Below the pieces are notes generated by a model. That model was not told the DNA's origin. It searched no databases and saw only the letters and a program-made list of their open reading frames with translations. Below are positions 1-6,405 of a stretch of DNA of 7,660 nt, piece after piece. This DNA is from Burkholderiales bacterium (GTDB taxonomy: Bacteria > Pseudomonadota > Gammaproteobacteria > Burkholderiales > Burkholderiaceae). Location of the stretch: positions 1-7,660 of the forward strand of contig CANFNO010000115.1 in assembly GCA_947447845.1 (NCBI GenBank), in the 5' to 3' direction. Position 1 is the stretch's first letter. Every line of letters starts with the position of its first letter. Made by a program: the position numbers and the translations under genes.

Positions 1-468
1 CAAAAAGCCAAATCGGACTATTTGCGTGCCTACGCAACCCTGTGCTTTGTCCTGGGTGGCGGGGAAGTGAATGACTCAATAGAACTGGTTGAAGACACCG
101 CGAAAAGCGGACAAAGACAACCCGCGCCAGATGCCGTATACGGTGCCGGTATTAAATTGGTGACATCCGAGCAACTGCGTGCGCATCAAGGTTGGGGCGT
201 GGGCTTGAAATCTTTGGTTTACCAGAACGAAATTGATCCGGTATGGCGCGAATTGCTCACGCGGCATGGGGCCGTTTTGAACGGTAAGTTTCTCTTTGCG
301 ATAAGGCAGGGCGGACTCAGCGAGCGTGTGGACGAGCGGCAATCCTGGTATTCAATTGTGCTGGGTGATTTTGCAGAAAAGACGGACGCGGAAAAATTTT
401 GCCTTGCTGTACGCAAGAGTTTTAAAGGCTGCACGCTACTGCATAATTCAAATTATGGGATGAAGTGA
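1..468 (+). CDS. 3' end of unrecognised gene, possible SPOR-like C-terminus
   Basis: This reading frame is open from the first base of the window and stops with TGA at 466-468, giving at least 155 residues. I treat it as a gene cut by the window edge; a TTG at base 22 could serve as a start, but nothing upstream of it argues for one. No signal peptide or membrane segment is visible in the part seen. The last ~45 residues contain a run of the type WYSIVLGDF followed by an Ala-rich acidic helix (EKTDAEKFCLAVRKSF), which loosely resembles a SPOR peptidoglycan-binding repeat (aromatic, Val, Leu-Gly-x-Phe, then Asn/Asp-Ala). That is only a resemblance by eye. The gene lies on the same strand as the glycosyltransferase genes but is separated from them by 139 bases, so it may not belong to the same operon. 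Function not assigned. Confidence 0.55.
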   Translation, partial: QKAKSDYLRAYATLCFVLGGGEVNDSIELVEDTAKSGQRQPAPDAVYGAGIKLVTSEQLRAHQGWGVGLKSLVYQNEIDPVWRELLTRHGAVLNGKFLFAIRQGGLSERVDERQSWYSIVLGDFAEKTDAEKFCLAVRKSFKGCTLLHNSNYGMK

Positions 469-607
469 TTGCAACTGGCAGGTTGCGGTCGCATACGCTT
501 GAAAATCAGAAACAGACCCATTTTTAGGGGGTTTAACAGGTTTTTGCGTATACGAAATTACGACTTAATGTGGTCTCAGACAGGGGTGCAGGGGCACACA
601 AACCAGG
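469..607 (+). promoter_or_regulatory. Intergenic region, likely promoter/leader of glycosyltransferase operon
   Basis: This 139-base gap separates the upstream gene from the two glycosyltransferase-methyltransferase genes and is the only sizeable gap in the window. It is AT-rich in its middle (about 495-570). Possible sigma70-like elements are TTGAAA (499-504) with TTTTAG 17 bases later (522-527), or TTGCGT (544-549) with TTAATG (565-570) at a poor 15-base spacing. Neither is a strong match. A GGGG at 591-594 lies 13 bases before the ATG at 608, too far for a good ribosome-binding site. No convincing terminator hairpin for the upstream gene was found. A promoter is expected from position, not proven by motif. 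Confidence 0.25.
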
Positions 608-2353
608 ATGGAAAAATCAATCGATGAGACACATATGAATGTCGCACTTTCACCCGATTCGCATCATCAAAGTGATCGAACAGCGCTACCGCTGGTGAGT
701 ATTCTTATCCCGACTCACAATCGTCCGGACTACGCTGAGTTGGCTTTAAAAAGTGCGTTGGCGCAAACCTACGGCAGAGTTGAAATCATTATTAATGACA
801 ATAGTGAAGATAGGTTGACCCTGGAGCGGTTTGCGCCCTATATCGCGAAACATAGCAATATCTTCTATCAGCATGTGCCGGGTTGCGGTGTGATGGAAAA
901 TTTCCAATATTGTTATTCCCGAGCCAAAGGAGAATACATCAATTATTTGATGGATGACGATTTGTTTCATCCCGAGAAAATCCAACGGATGATGGCGCTG
1001 ATGCTTGGCAATACCAGCGTCGGGTTGGTGACCTCCTTTCGCCAATTGATAGATGAAAACGGTGCGGAGTTGGCTCCCATTCCAGGCACTGAGCGCAAAT
1101 TCGAAGTGGATACTTTGATTGAGGGACGGTCCCTCGGAAACAAGATACTTTCCGATGGGCTCAATATGATTGGCGAACCAACCACCGTGTTGTTTCGCAA
1201 GAGTGACATGGGCGATGTGTTTGGCAGGTTTCTAGGAAAAAATTACACCACGCTGTCGGATGTCGCAACCTGGTTGGCTATTCTTTCGCACAAAGATGCG
1301 GCCTATGTACCCGATGCCTTGAGCTATTTCCGGATTCATGGCGGTCAGGATCAGCGTGGCAACGGCATCAAGATAAAGGCCAATGTGGAATGGCTGGAAC
1401 TCTTTTGTGATGCGCATCAGCAGCAGAAATTTCTGGCCGGCAAAACCGAAGCCCGAGAACTGCTAAGTACCAAACTCGTAACTTGTATTTGGTTCTTGCT
1501 GTCGGTACGCGATGAAGTGCAAAACGGTGCCTATCCCCTGGAACGCATCCAGGCGGTATTGCATCAGGCTACTTCGATACTTTTTGGTGTACGCGGTTTA
1601 AGTGATGGCATATCGGAAATTGGCAAAAACAAAGGTGAAGGTATGGAGCAACTAAACGGCAGCGTGCTTTTGGATTTCTTTGAGAACCATGAGCATCGGA
1701 TGATTCACAAGTGGATGCACTACTTCGAGATTTATGAGCGCCATTTCAACAAGTTTCGCAACCAACCCATTTCATTGCTGGAGTTTGGTGTATTGCATGG
1801 TGGCTCTTTGCAAATGTGGAAACATTACTTTGGACCGACTGCAAAGATCTACGGCGCAGACATTAATCCGCGTTGTGCCGAACTAGCTGAAGAGAACATC
1901 AGCATCCTGTTGGCCGATCAGGAGAATAGGGAATCTCTGCGCAATATATGCAACAGCCTGCCAAAGTTTGACATCATCATTGACGATGGCGGTCACACCA
2001 TGTTGCAGCAGACCACGACGTTTGAGGAAATGTGGGGCCAGTTGAAGGACGGTGGAATTTACCTGATCGAAGATATGCTCACCAGCTATTGGCCGGCTTT
2101 TGGTGGCGGATACAAGAGCCCCGTGAGCTTTGTTGAATACACCAAGAACTTTATTGACCAGTTGCATGCATGGCATTCGGTCGAAGGGGATCTTCAAGTC
2201 AATGGGTTCACCCGCAGCGCATTTGCCCTGCACTATTACGACAGTGTGCTGGTTATCGAGAAGCGGGCCATGCAGGCCCCCTTTGTCCGTATGAAAGGGA
2301 AACCCTCCTTCCCCCTCGAACCTGCTGAGCAGGCGGTATACGACCGGGGTTAA
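608..2353 (+). CDS. Bifunctional family-2 glycosyltransferase / MycE-TylE-like O-methyltransferase
   Basis: The 581-residue product is probably cytoplasmic and acts on a lipid-linked or nucleotide-activated sugar. Residues ~28-290 form a GT-A glycosyltransferase domain: strand 1 with PTHNRP (35-40), the nucleotide-binding NDNS (63-66) and an acidic DXD-type DDD (116-118) that would hold the metal and sugar nucleotide. Residues ~355-565 form a SAM-dependent methyltransferase: HKWMHYFEIYERH (367-379), SAM-binding loop EFGVLHGGS (392-400), IIDDGGH (457-463) and IEDMLTSYWP (487-496). This set of motifs is typical of the MycE/TylE (macrocin O-methyltransferase) group, which methylates sugar hydroxyls in a metal-dependent way. 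No membrane helix is obvious. The start is uncertain: ATG 608 has an AGG touching it and only a distant GGGG, while an in-frame ATG at 635 follows a weak GATGAG. It is followed 4 bases later by a second GT-methyltransferase gene, so the two are probably co-transcribed. Acceptor and donor sugars cannot be read from the sequence. Confidence 0.88.
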   Translation: MEKSIDETHMNVALSPDSHHQSDRTALPLVSILIPTHNRPDYAELALKSALAQTYGRVEIIINDNSEDRLTLERFAPYIAKHSNIFYQHVPGCGVMENFQYCYSRAKGEYINYLMDDDLFHPEKIQRMMALMLGNTSVGLVTSFRQLIDENGAELAPIPGTERKFEVDTLIEGRSLGNKILSDGLNMIGEPTTVLFRKSDMGDVFGRFLGKNYTTLSDVATWLAILSHKDAAYVPDALSYFRIHGGQDQRGNGIKIKANVEWLELFCDAHQQQKFLAGKTEARELLSTKLVTCIWFLLSVRDEVQNGAYPLERIQAVLHQATSILFGVRGLSDGISEIGKNKGEGMEQLNGSVLLDFFENHEHRMIHKWMHYFEIYERHFNKFRNQPISLLEFGVLHGGSLQMWKHYFGPTAKIYGADINPRCAELAEENISILLADQENRESLRNICNSLPKFDIIIDDGGHTMLQQTTTFEEMWGQLKDGGIYLIEDMLTSYWPAFGGGYKSPVSFVEYTKNFIDQLHAWHSVEGDLQVNGFTRSAFALHYYDSVLVIEKRAMQAPFVRMKGKPSFPLEPAEQAVYDRG

Positions 2354-2357
2354 TTGC

Positions 2358-3716
2358 ATGGACGTACAGCAAATACCGTTGATATCGGTTTCATACAACT
2401 CCGAGGAGTTGGTGCGAGAACTGTTGGGTTCATTCCGCGCGCACTATAAGAATCCGATTTTCATTATCGACGGGTCATCGGATGAGTGCTATCCAGCGAT
2501 CAAAAATGTGTGTGAGGTCTACCCGGATGTTCACCTCATTCACTTTGATTACAACATTCACCATGGCCCAGGTTTAGCGTGGGCCTATCAAAATTTGGAC
2601 ATCCATGGGCCGGTTCTGATACTGGACTCTGATGTGATCGTTCTCAAGGCAGGACTTCTGGAGGCGCTGGTTCAACAACTAAGGCCTGGCATGTATGGCG
2701 TCGGCTATGTAAACCATGTCAATGAGGGTGGTTTTGACGTCAATTACGAAGTTGGCGCTGTGCGTTACTTGCACCCCGCCTGCATGCTGTGCAATATGGA
2801 AGTATTGCGCCAGTGGCCCATGCCCACCAAACATGGCGCGCCCAATATTGAGCCGATGCTGGCCATTCACCGAGCGGGTAAGCACGAGCTAATTGAGGGT
2901 GTGCCTTGGGTTAAAGATGATTTTGCGCTGGACTTTGAGCCCAAACATTACCTGAGACATGACTGGCAGGGCACCGTCAAGCGGACCGGGGGCTATCACT
3001 TGGAAGAATGGCAAAACAGCATTATGAATAAATTACCTATCCCAGAAGCAGTTGTCGCCGATGAGCCGACCAATTACAACCACGATTTGCTGCCCCTAAT
3101 TCCGGCGAATGCGCGCGGCGTGGTCGAGGTGGGATCCAACAATGGCGCTTTGGCCAAGGCGTACAAATCCATTAATCCAAATTGCCGGTATACAGGGATC
3201 GAGATTGATTCTTCTAACGCGGAGCGTTCCAGGCGCTACTGCGATAGCGTGCTGACTTTGGATATCGAAAGCGTCGAAGAATCCTTTTACGCAGAATACT
3301 CCGGCAGCAATGTCTGGATATTTGGCGACGTGCTGGAGCATCTGCGTTATCCATGGGAAGTGTTGGCAAGAATCCGGCGCTCCATGCCGGCCGATGGCTG
3401 TGTCATTGTCTGCCTGCCTAATGCACAGCACTGGAGTGTCCAGGCCAAACTCTGTGTGGGTGATTTTCGTTACGAAAACGGTGGCCTGATGGATCGCACC
3501 CATCTGCGATTTTTTACGCGCGCCACGATGCTGGAGATGATTGCAGGGGCCGGTTTGAAGATCGAGCAGGCTTTCCCGAGAATTTTCGGGACACTTGAAA
3601 ATGAGCAGCTTAAGTCCGCAATCCGGACGATGGCGACCGCTGTGGGCGCTGATCCCGAGTTAGCACTTCAGGACAGCATGCCGTTGCAATACGTATTTAA
3701 ATTAGTTCCAGCCTGA
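2358..3716 (+). CDS. Bifunctional family-2-like glycosyltransferase / class I SAM methyltransferase
   Basis: The 452-residue product starts straight into a GT-A fold: VSYNS (11-15), IIDGSSD (36-42) and the DXD-like DSD (90-92), which lies in ILDSDV. The glycosyltransferase part runs to about residue 220. After a short linker, residues ~235-410 form a class I methyltransferase of the Methyltransf_11/23 kind: SAM loop VEVGSNNG (256-263), the acidic residue ending strand 2 in GIEID, DVLEHL (324-329), and a later FFTR helix region. This methyltransferase is clearly different from the one in the preceding gene. ATG 2358 is chosen because it is only 4 bases after the upstream TAA, has GGGG at 2346-2349 at 8-base spacing, and sits immediately before the first glycosyltransferase strand; translational coupling is likely. 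Expected role is transfer and methylation of a glycan residue, possibly capping. Either catalytic activity could have been lost, but the key motifs look intact. The gene ends 22 bases before the convergent transketolase gene. Confidence 0.85.
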   Translation: MDVQQIPLISVSYNSEELVRELLGSFRAHYKNPIFIIDGSSDECYPAIKNVCEVYPDVHLIHFDYNIHHGPGLAWAYQNLDIHGPVLILDSDVIVLKAGLLEALVQQLRPGMYGVGYVNHVNEGGFDVNYEVGAVRYLHPACMLCNMEVLRQWPMPTKHGAPNIEPMLAIHRAGKHELIEGVPWVKDDFALDFEPKHYLRHDWQGTVKRTGGYHLEEWQNSIMNKLPIPEAVVADEPTNYNHDLLPLIPANARGVVEVGSNNGALAKAYKSINPNCRYTGIEIDSSNAERSRRYCDSVLTLDIESVEESFYAEYSGSNVWIFGDVLEHLRYPWEVLARIRRSMPADGCVIVCLPNAQHWSVQAKLCVGDFRYENGGLMDRTHLRFFTRATMLEMIAGAGLKIEQAFPRIFGTLENEQLKSAIRTMATAVGADPELALQDSMPLQYVFKLVPA

Positions 3717-3738
3717 TTCAATCAACGCCTAACTCGCA
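3717..3738. other. Convergent intergenic junction
   Basis: Twenty-two bases separate the stop of the + strand GT-methyltransferase gene from the stop of the - strand transketolase subunit. There is no hairpin followed by a T-run on either strand. The nearest inverted repeat (CTAAC 3729-3733 with GTTAG 3746-3750) is only 5 bp with a 12-base loop and reaches into the transketolase gene. Transcripts from the two operons may therefore overlap here. Confidence 0.6.
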
Positions 3739-4638
3739 TCACGGGGTTAGCCGCAATCCACCCAAAGCGTTCAACACGTTTTGCGAGCCGACGCTTCCGC
3801 AAACCTCCGGGTTCAAGGCATGGACTTTTAGTCGAGTTTGGGAGGCACTCTGATTTGCCAGGGATTCCATTAGCCAGGAGCCGAATCCGCCGTCCATAAG
3901 GTGATCTTCCAGCGTTTCCAAATCGGTGTAATTTTGGACGTTAGCTATTTGTTGTGACTTGCTACCCATGCCCCACAGTGGTATGGAGTGCACGCTGTGC
4001 TGCCCATAGCGTTCGGACTTTTGCCATTCCATGGCGATGCCCAGCGTTGCACCGGTTGTCAGCAGCGATTTTCCGGTTTGATCCGGGAATGCCGCGTCTG
4101 CCACGGCCAACCATTCCCCCGGCGCCACCGTCGGTACCGACTTGTGGAAGTTGGGTTCCCCCGCCTTACCCAAGCGCAAATACGAGGGTTGCGGGTGCTC
4201 CACCAGATAACGCATACAGGCGCGCACTTCCATCGGGTCACCAGGGGCTGCAATCAACATATTCGGGAAGGAGCGCATCAAGGCGTAGTCCTGCACCGCG
4301 TGGTGTGAGTAACCCAGTGCGCCATAGGCCAGTCCGCCGCCGACGGACACCACCGTGACGGGCAGTTTGTGATAGTCCACGTCGTTGCGAATTTGTTCGG
4401 CACAACGGAAGGTGGGGAAGTTGGCAATCGAATAGGTGAAGACGTGATAGCCCTCCGAGGCCATGCCTGCTGCAAGTCCCGTCATGTTCTGCTCCGCCAC
4501 GCCCGCGTTGATAAAGCGGTCGGGGAAGCGGTCTGCAAAAGGCTCCACGACGGAGTAGCCCAGGTCGCCCACCACCAAGGCGATGTGGTCATGGGCTGCG
4601 GCAAGGTTTACCAGTTCGTCAATAAATGCGTTGCGCAT
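3739..4638 (-). CDS. Transketolase, C-terminal subunit (split type)
   Basis: The 299-residue product matches the second half of transketolase/DXS-like enzymes: a pyrimidine-binding domain (about 1-170) followed by the transketolase C-terminal domain (about 180-299). The AGVAEQN segment (45-51) carries Glu49, the conserved acid that activates the aminopyrimidine of thiamine diphosphate. The GYSHHAVQDYALMRSFPNM stretch matches the family's His-rich loop and 'D-x-A-x-M-R' helix. It must pair with the N-terminal subunit encoded just upstream to form an active enzyme that moves two-carbon ketol units. The start ATG at 4638 lies 4 bases after the stop of that gene and has a good AAGGA site at 7-base spacing. 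The last ~200 bases of the gene are locally less GC-rich than the rest. In this context the enzyme more likely modifies a deoxysugar than serves the pentose phosphate pathway; that is inference from the neighbours. Confidence 0.92.
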   Translation of the reverse strand: MRNAFIDELVNLAAAHDHIALVVGDLGYSVVEPFADRFPDRFINAGVAEQNMTGLAAGMASEGYHVFTYSIANFPTFRCAEQIRNDVDYHKLPVTVVSVGGGLAYGALGYSHHAVQDYALMRSFPNMLIAAPGDPMEVRACMRYLVEHPQPSYLRLGKAGEPNFHKSVPTVAPGEWLAVADAAFPDQTGKSLLTTGATLGIAMEWQKSERYGQHSVHSIPLWGMGSKSQQIANVQNYTDLETLEDHLMDGGFGSWLMESLANQSASQTRLKVHALNPEVCGSVGSQNVLNALGGLRLTP

Positions 4639-4642
4639 GGCG

Positions 4643-5470
4643 TCATCCTTGCAGTTCGGTCAAAGCCAGAGCCAACTGCTCGGCGCTGGGCGTGCGGTAG
4701 TGCCACTCGACCTTGTCTTCCATGAAACTCACGCCTTTGCCCTTGGTGGTGTGTGCAATCAGGATGGAGGGCTTGCCTTCAACCCAGGGGGTGCTGGACA
4801 GCGCCTCGCTCAGAGCCTCATGGTCGTGTCCGTCCACCTCGCGCACAGTCCAGCCGAAGGCTGCAAACTTATTTGCCAGGGGCTCGATTCCCAGCGTCTT
4901 GGCAACGGTGGTCAGACTTTGCAGTTTGTTGTAGTCGATGATGGCCACCAGGTTGTCGAGGCCGTGGTGCGCGGCAAACATCAAGGCTTCCCAGTTGCTG
5001 CCTTCGCCAAGTTCGCCGTCGCTCATCAGCACAACCGTTTTCCAGGCGGCCTTCAGGCGCTTGGCGGCCAGGGCTTTGCCCACACCAAAGGGCAGGCCAT
5101 GGCCGAGGGAGCCTGTGGAGAACTCCACACCCGCCACCTTGTGGCTGATGTGGTTCATCAAGTTCGAATGGTCCTGGCCATAGGTTTGCAAATCTTCCAC
5201 CGGAAAGAAGCCACGCGCAGCCAGGGCGGCGTACACCGCCACACAGGCGTGGCCCTTGCTCAAAATGAAGCGGTCGCGCTCGGGCGCATCGGGCCTTGCC
5301 GGGTCGATCGAAAGTACCTTCCCGTACAGCACCGCGACGATGTCGCAGATCGAGAGTGCGCTGGCAATGTGTGAGGCGCGCGCACGGTGCACCATCTGCA
5401 GCGCATGGCTGCGCATTTCTCTGGCCAATTGCGTGGTCGTTGTGGTGGTCGTAGTCGTGGTGTTTGTCAC
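4643..5470 (-). CDS. Transketolase, N-terminal (thiamine-diphosphate-binding) subunit
   Basis: The 275-residue product is the N-terminal half of a split transketolase. Visible motifs are ASHIASALS (33-40, where the second His of related enzymes is kept but a usual Gly is Ala36), SKGH (71-74), GSLGHGL (120-126) and the diphosphate/metal motif MSDGELGEGSNWEA (149-162) ending in DYN (179-181). The first Gly of the classic GDG is Ser150, a change I believe is common in the split family. The start is GTG 5470: its first four bases overlap the TGA of the upstream gene (GTGA), with a weak GGTGA site at 7-base spacing. This gives an unusual N-terminus with ten consecutive Thr (residues 4-13). An ATG at codon 19 (5416) would remove that tail but has no clear ribosome-binding site. 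Together with the next gene it should form a carboligase that transfers a two-carbon unit. Confidence 0.92.
   Translation of the reverse strand: MTNTTTTTTTTTTQLAREMRSHALQMVHRARASHIASALSICDIVAVLYGKVLSIDPARPDAPERDRFILSKGHACVAVYAALAARGFFPVEDLQTYGQDHSNLMNHISHKVAGVEFSTGSLGHGLPFGVGKALAAKRLKAAWKTVVLMSDGELGEGSNWEALMFAAHHGLDNLVAIIDYNKLQSLTTVAKTLGIEPLANKFAAFGWTVREVDGHDHEALSEALSSTPWVEGKPSILIAHTTKGKGVSFMEDKVEWHYRTPSAEQLALALTELQG
4646..4650 (-). promoter_or_regulatory. Ribosome-binding site of transketolase C-terminal subunit
   Basis: AAGGA on the minus strand, 7 bases before the ATG at 4638 and partly inside the last codons of the upstream subunit gene. It is the best Shine-Dalgarno match in the operon. 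It supports this start and efficient re-initiation, which would help keep the two subunits in equal amounts. Confidence 0.7.
5432..5461 (-). repeat. Ten-codon threonine (ACN) repeat in transketolase N-terminus
   Basis: Ten consecutive threonine codons (residues 4-13) in a mixed order: ACC four times, ACG four times, ACT once and ACA once. The imperfect triplet repeat has kept the amino acid while varying the third base. It precedes the first recognisable transketolase helix and is probably an unstructured tail. Unit length changes would keep the frame, so on/off phase variation is not expected from it. Confidence 0.85.
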
Positions 5471-6405
5471 GTCGCATTCACCAATTTGGCTATGGTTTTG
5501 GCATGCTTGTGTGCATGCAAAAAGGCGTAGTTGGTTTCGGGTGTTTCTTCGGTCACTTCGGTGATGGCGCGCACGCCGCTGTCACTCACCGCAAAGCACT
5601 GGTAGCCCAATTCGAAGAAGTACTGCAGCATGTCATTGGGGTGGTAGCCAAACGGCTTGGACCACTTGCGCAGCAACTCGGCAAACACAATCGGGTGGTG
5701 TTCTGCCAAAGTGGTCTTGCCGCCCCTAAAAACCAGCAGTTCGGCCCCTTCCACATCGCACTTGATGAAATCCGGCACGACGCCCTGGTTGTTCACCCAT
5801 TGATCCAGCGTCAGCACCATACCGACCACCGCACGGGCGTTGTCCGCACCCGCCACATTTTTCAGTGAGGCGTTGGTGCCCGCTGTGGGCGAAATAAAGA
5901 AGTCGACGGTACCAGCCGCATCAGACAGGCCGTAGTTAAAGCACGTCACGCGCTCGCCGACGGCGTTGGCGGCGACATTGCGCTGCAGAAAAGCGTTGCT
6001 GCGGGGCAGCGGCTCAAACGCATAGACATGGGCACTTGGAACGCACTTGGCAAAGCGAATGGCATAGAGGCCGATATTGGCCCCCACATCCAGAATGGCA
6101 CTGCTGCCTTCGGCCAGGATGTCCATCACCCGTGTTTCTGCCGGTTCGTAGCGGCCGAAGTTCATCACTTCGATGGGCGCCACACGCGCCTCGTTCTCCG
6201 GGCAGTACAGCCGGATGCGCTCATCGCCGATGACAAAGCAAATGCCCTCCGGCGTGATCAGGATTTCCCTGACATCCGTGGTGCGAGTGATATCAACATA
6301 TTCAAACAGTTGTCGGTGGTGCTGCAAGGACTGGGCAATGAAATCCGGCTTTGACAGGCTGCCGTTTTGAAACTGCGCTTTGAGCGCGACTAATGAAGTG
6401 TTCAT
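5467..6405 (-). CDS. FkbM-family SAM-dependent methyltransferase
   Basis: The 312-residue product belongs to the FkbM family, whose members often O-methylate sugars in polysaccharide and secondary-metabolite clusters. Residues 1-~100 form a family-variable N-terminal region; residues ~103-260 hold the Rossmann-like methyltransferase core with DVGANIG (106-112), AFEP (129-132, acidic residue for the ribose of SAM) and the hallmark DFIKCDVEGAE (212-222). The start is taken as ATG 6405 because its ATGA overlaps the stop of the upstream SDR gene and a GAGG lies at 6416-6419, 10 bases before. A longer form from GTG 6465 would add 20 residues lying inside the SDR gene and lacks support. The gene's own TGA overlaps the transketolase GTG start. 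It likely methylates the sugar made or added by this cluster; the target hydroxyl is unknown. Confidence 0.9.
   Translation of the reverse strand: MNTSLVALKAQFQNGSLSKPDFIAQSLQHHRQLFEYVDITRTTDVREILITPEGICFVIGDERIRLYCPENEARVAPIEVMNFGRYEPAETRVMDILAEGSSAILDVGANIGLYAIRFAKCVPSAHVYAFEPLPRSNAFLQRNVAANAVGERVTCFNYGLSDAAGTVDFFISPTAGTNASLKNVAGADNARAVVGMVLTLDQWVNNQGVVPDFIKCDVEGAELLVFRGGKTTLAEHHPIVFAELLRKWSKPFGYHPNDMLQYFFELGYQCFAVSDSGVRAITEVTEETPETNYAFLHAHKHAKTIAKLVNAT

Noticed and set aside
491..554. Inverted repeat ATACGC (493-498) / GCGTAT (546-551) and the CGTATACG palindrome (547-554) as an operator
   Set aside because: The arms are 6 bp with a 47-base loop, and the same palindrome occurs in the upstream coding region at 135-142, so chance is a sufficient explanation.
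1883..2398. Minus-strand 171-codon open frame across the first methyltransferase domain
   Set aside because: Antisense to a gene with clear motifs; no domain or ribosome-binding site seen.
3729..3750. Inverted repeat CTAAC / GTTAG as a terminator at the convergent junction
   Set aside because: Only 5 bp with a 12-base loop, no T-run, and one arm inside a coding region.
4583..5374. Long + strand open frame of 263 codons opposite the transketolase N-terminal subunit
   Set aside because: It is the antisense shadow of a well-supported gene, has no recognisable domain, and owes its length to the high GC content.
5432..5461. Threonine-codon tract as a phase-variation switch
   Set aside because: The repeat unit is three bases, so slippage would not change the frame, and the copies are too imperfect for frequent slippage.
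4869..5477. Minus-strand 202-codon open frame with ATG at 5477, overlapping the transketolase N-terminal subunit in another frame
   Set aside because: The product is Arg/Pro/His-rich without domain features, while the other frame encodes all transketolase motifs.
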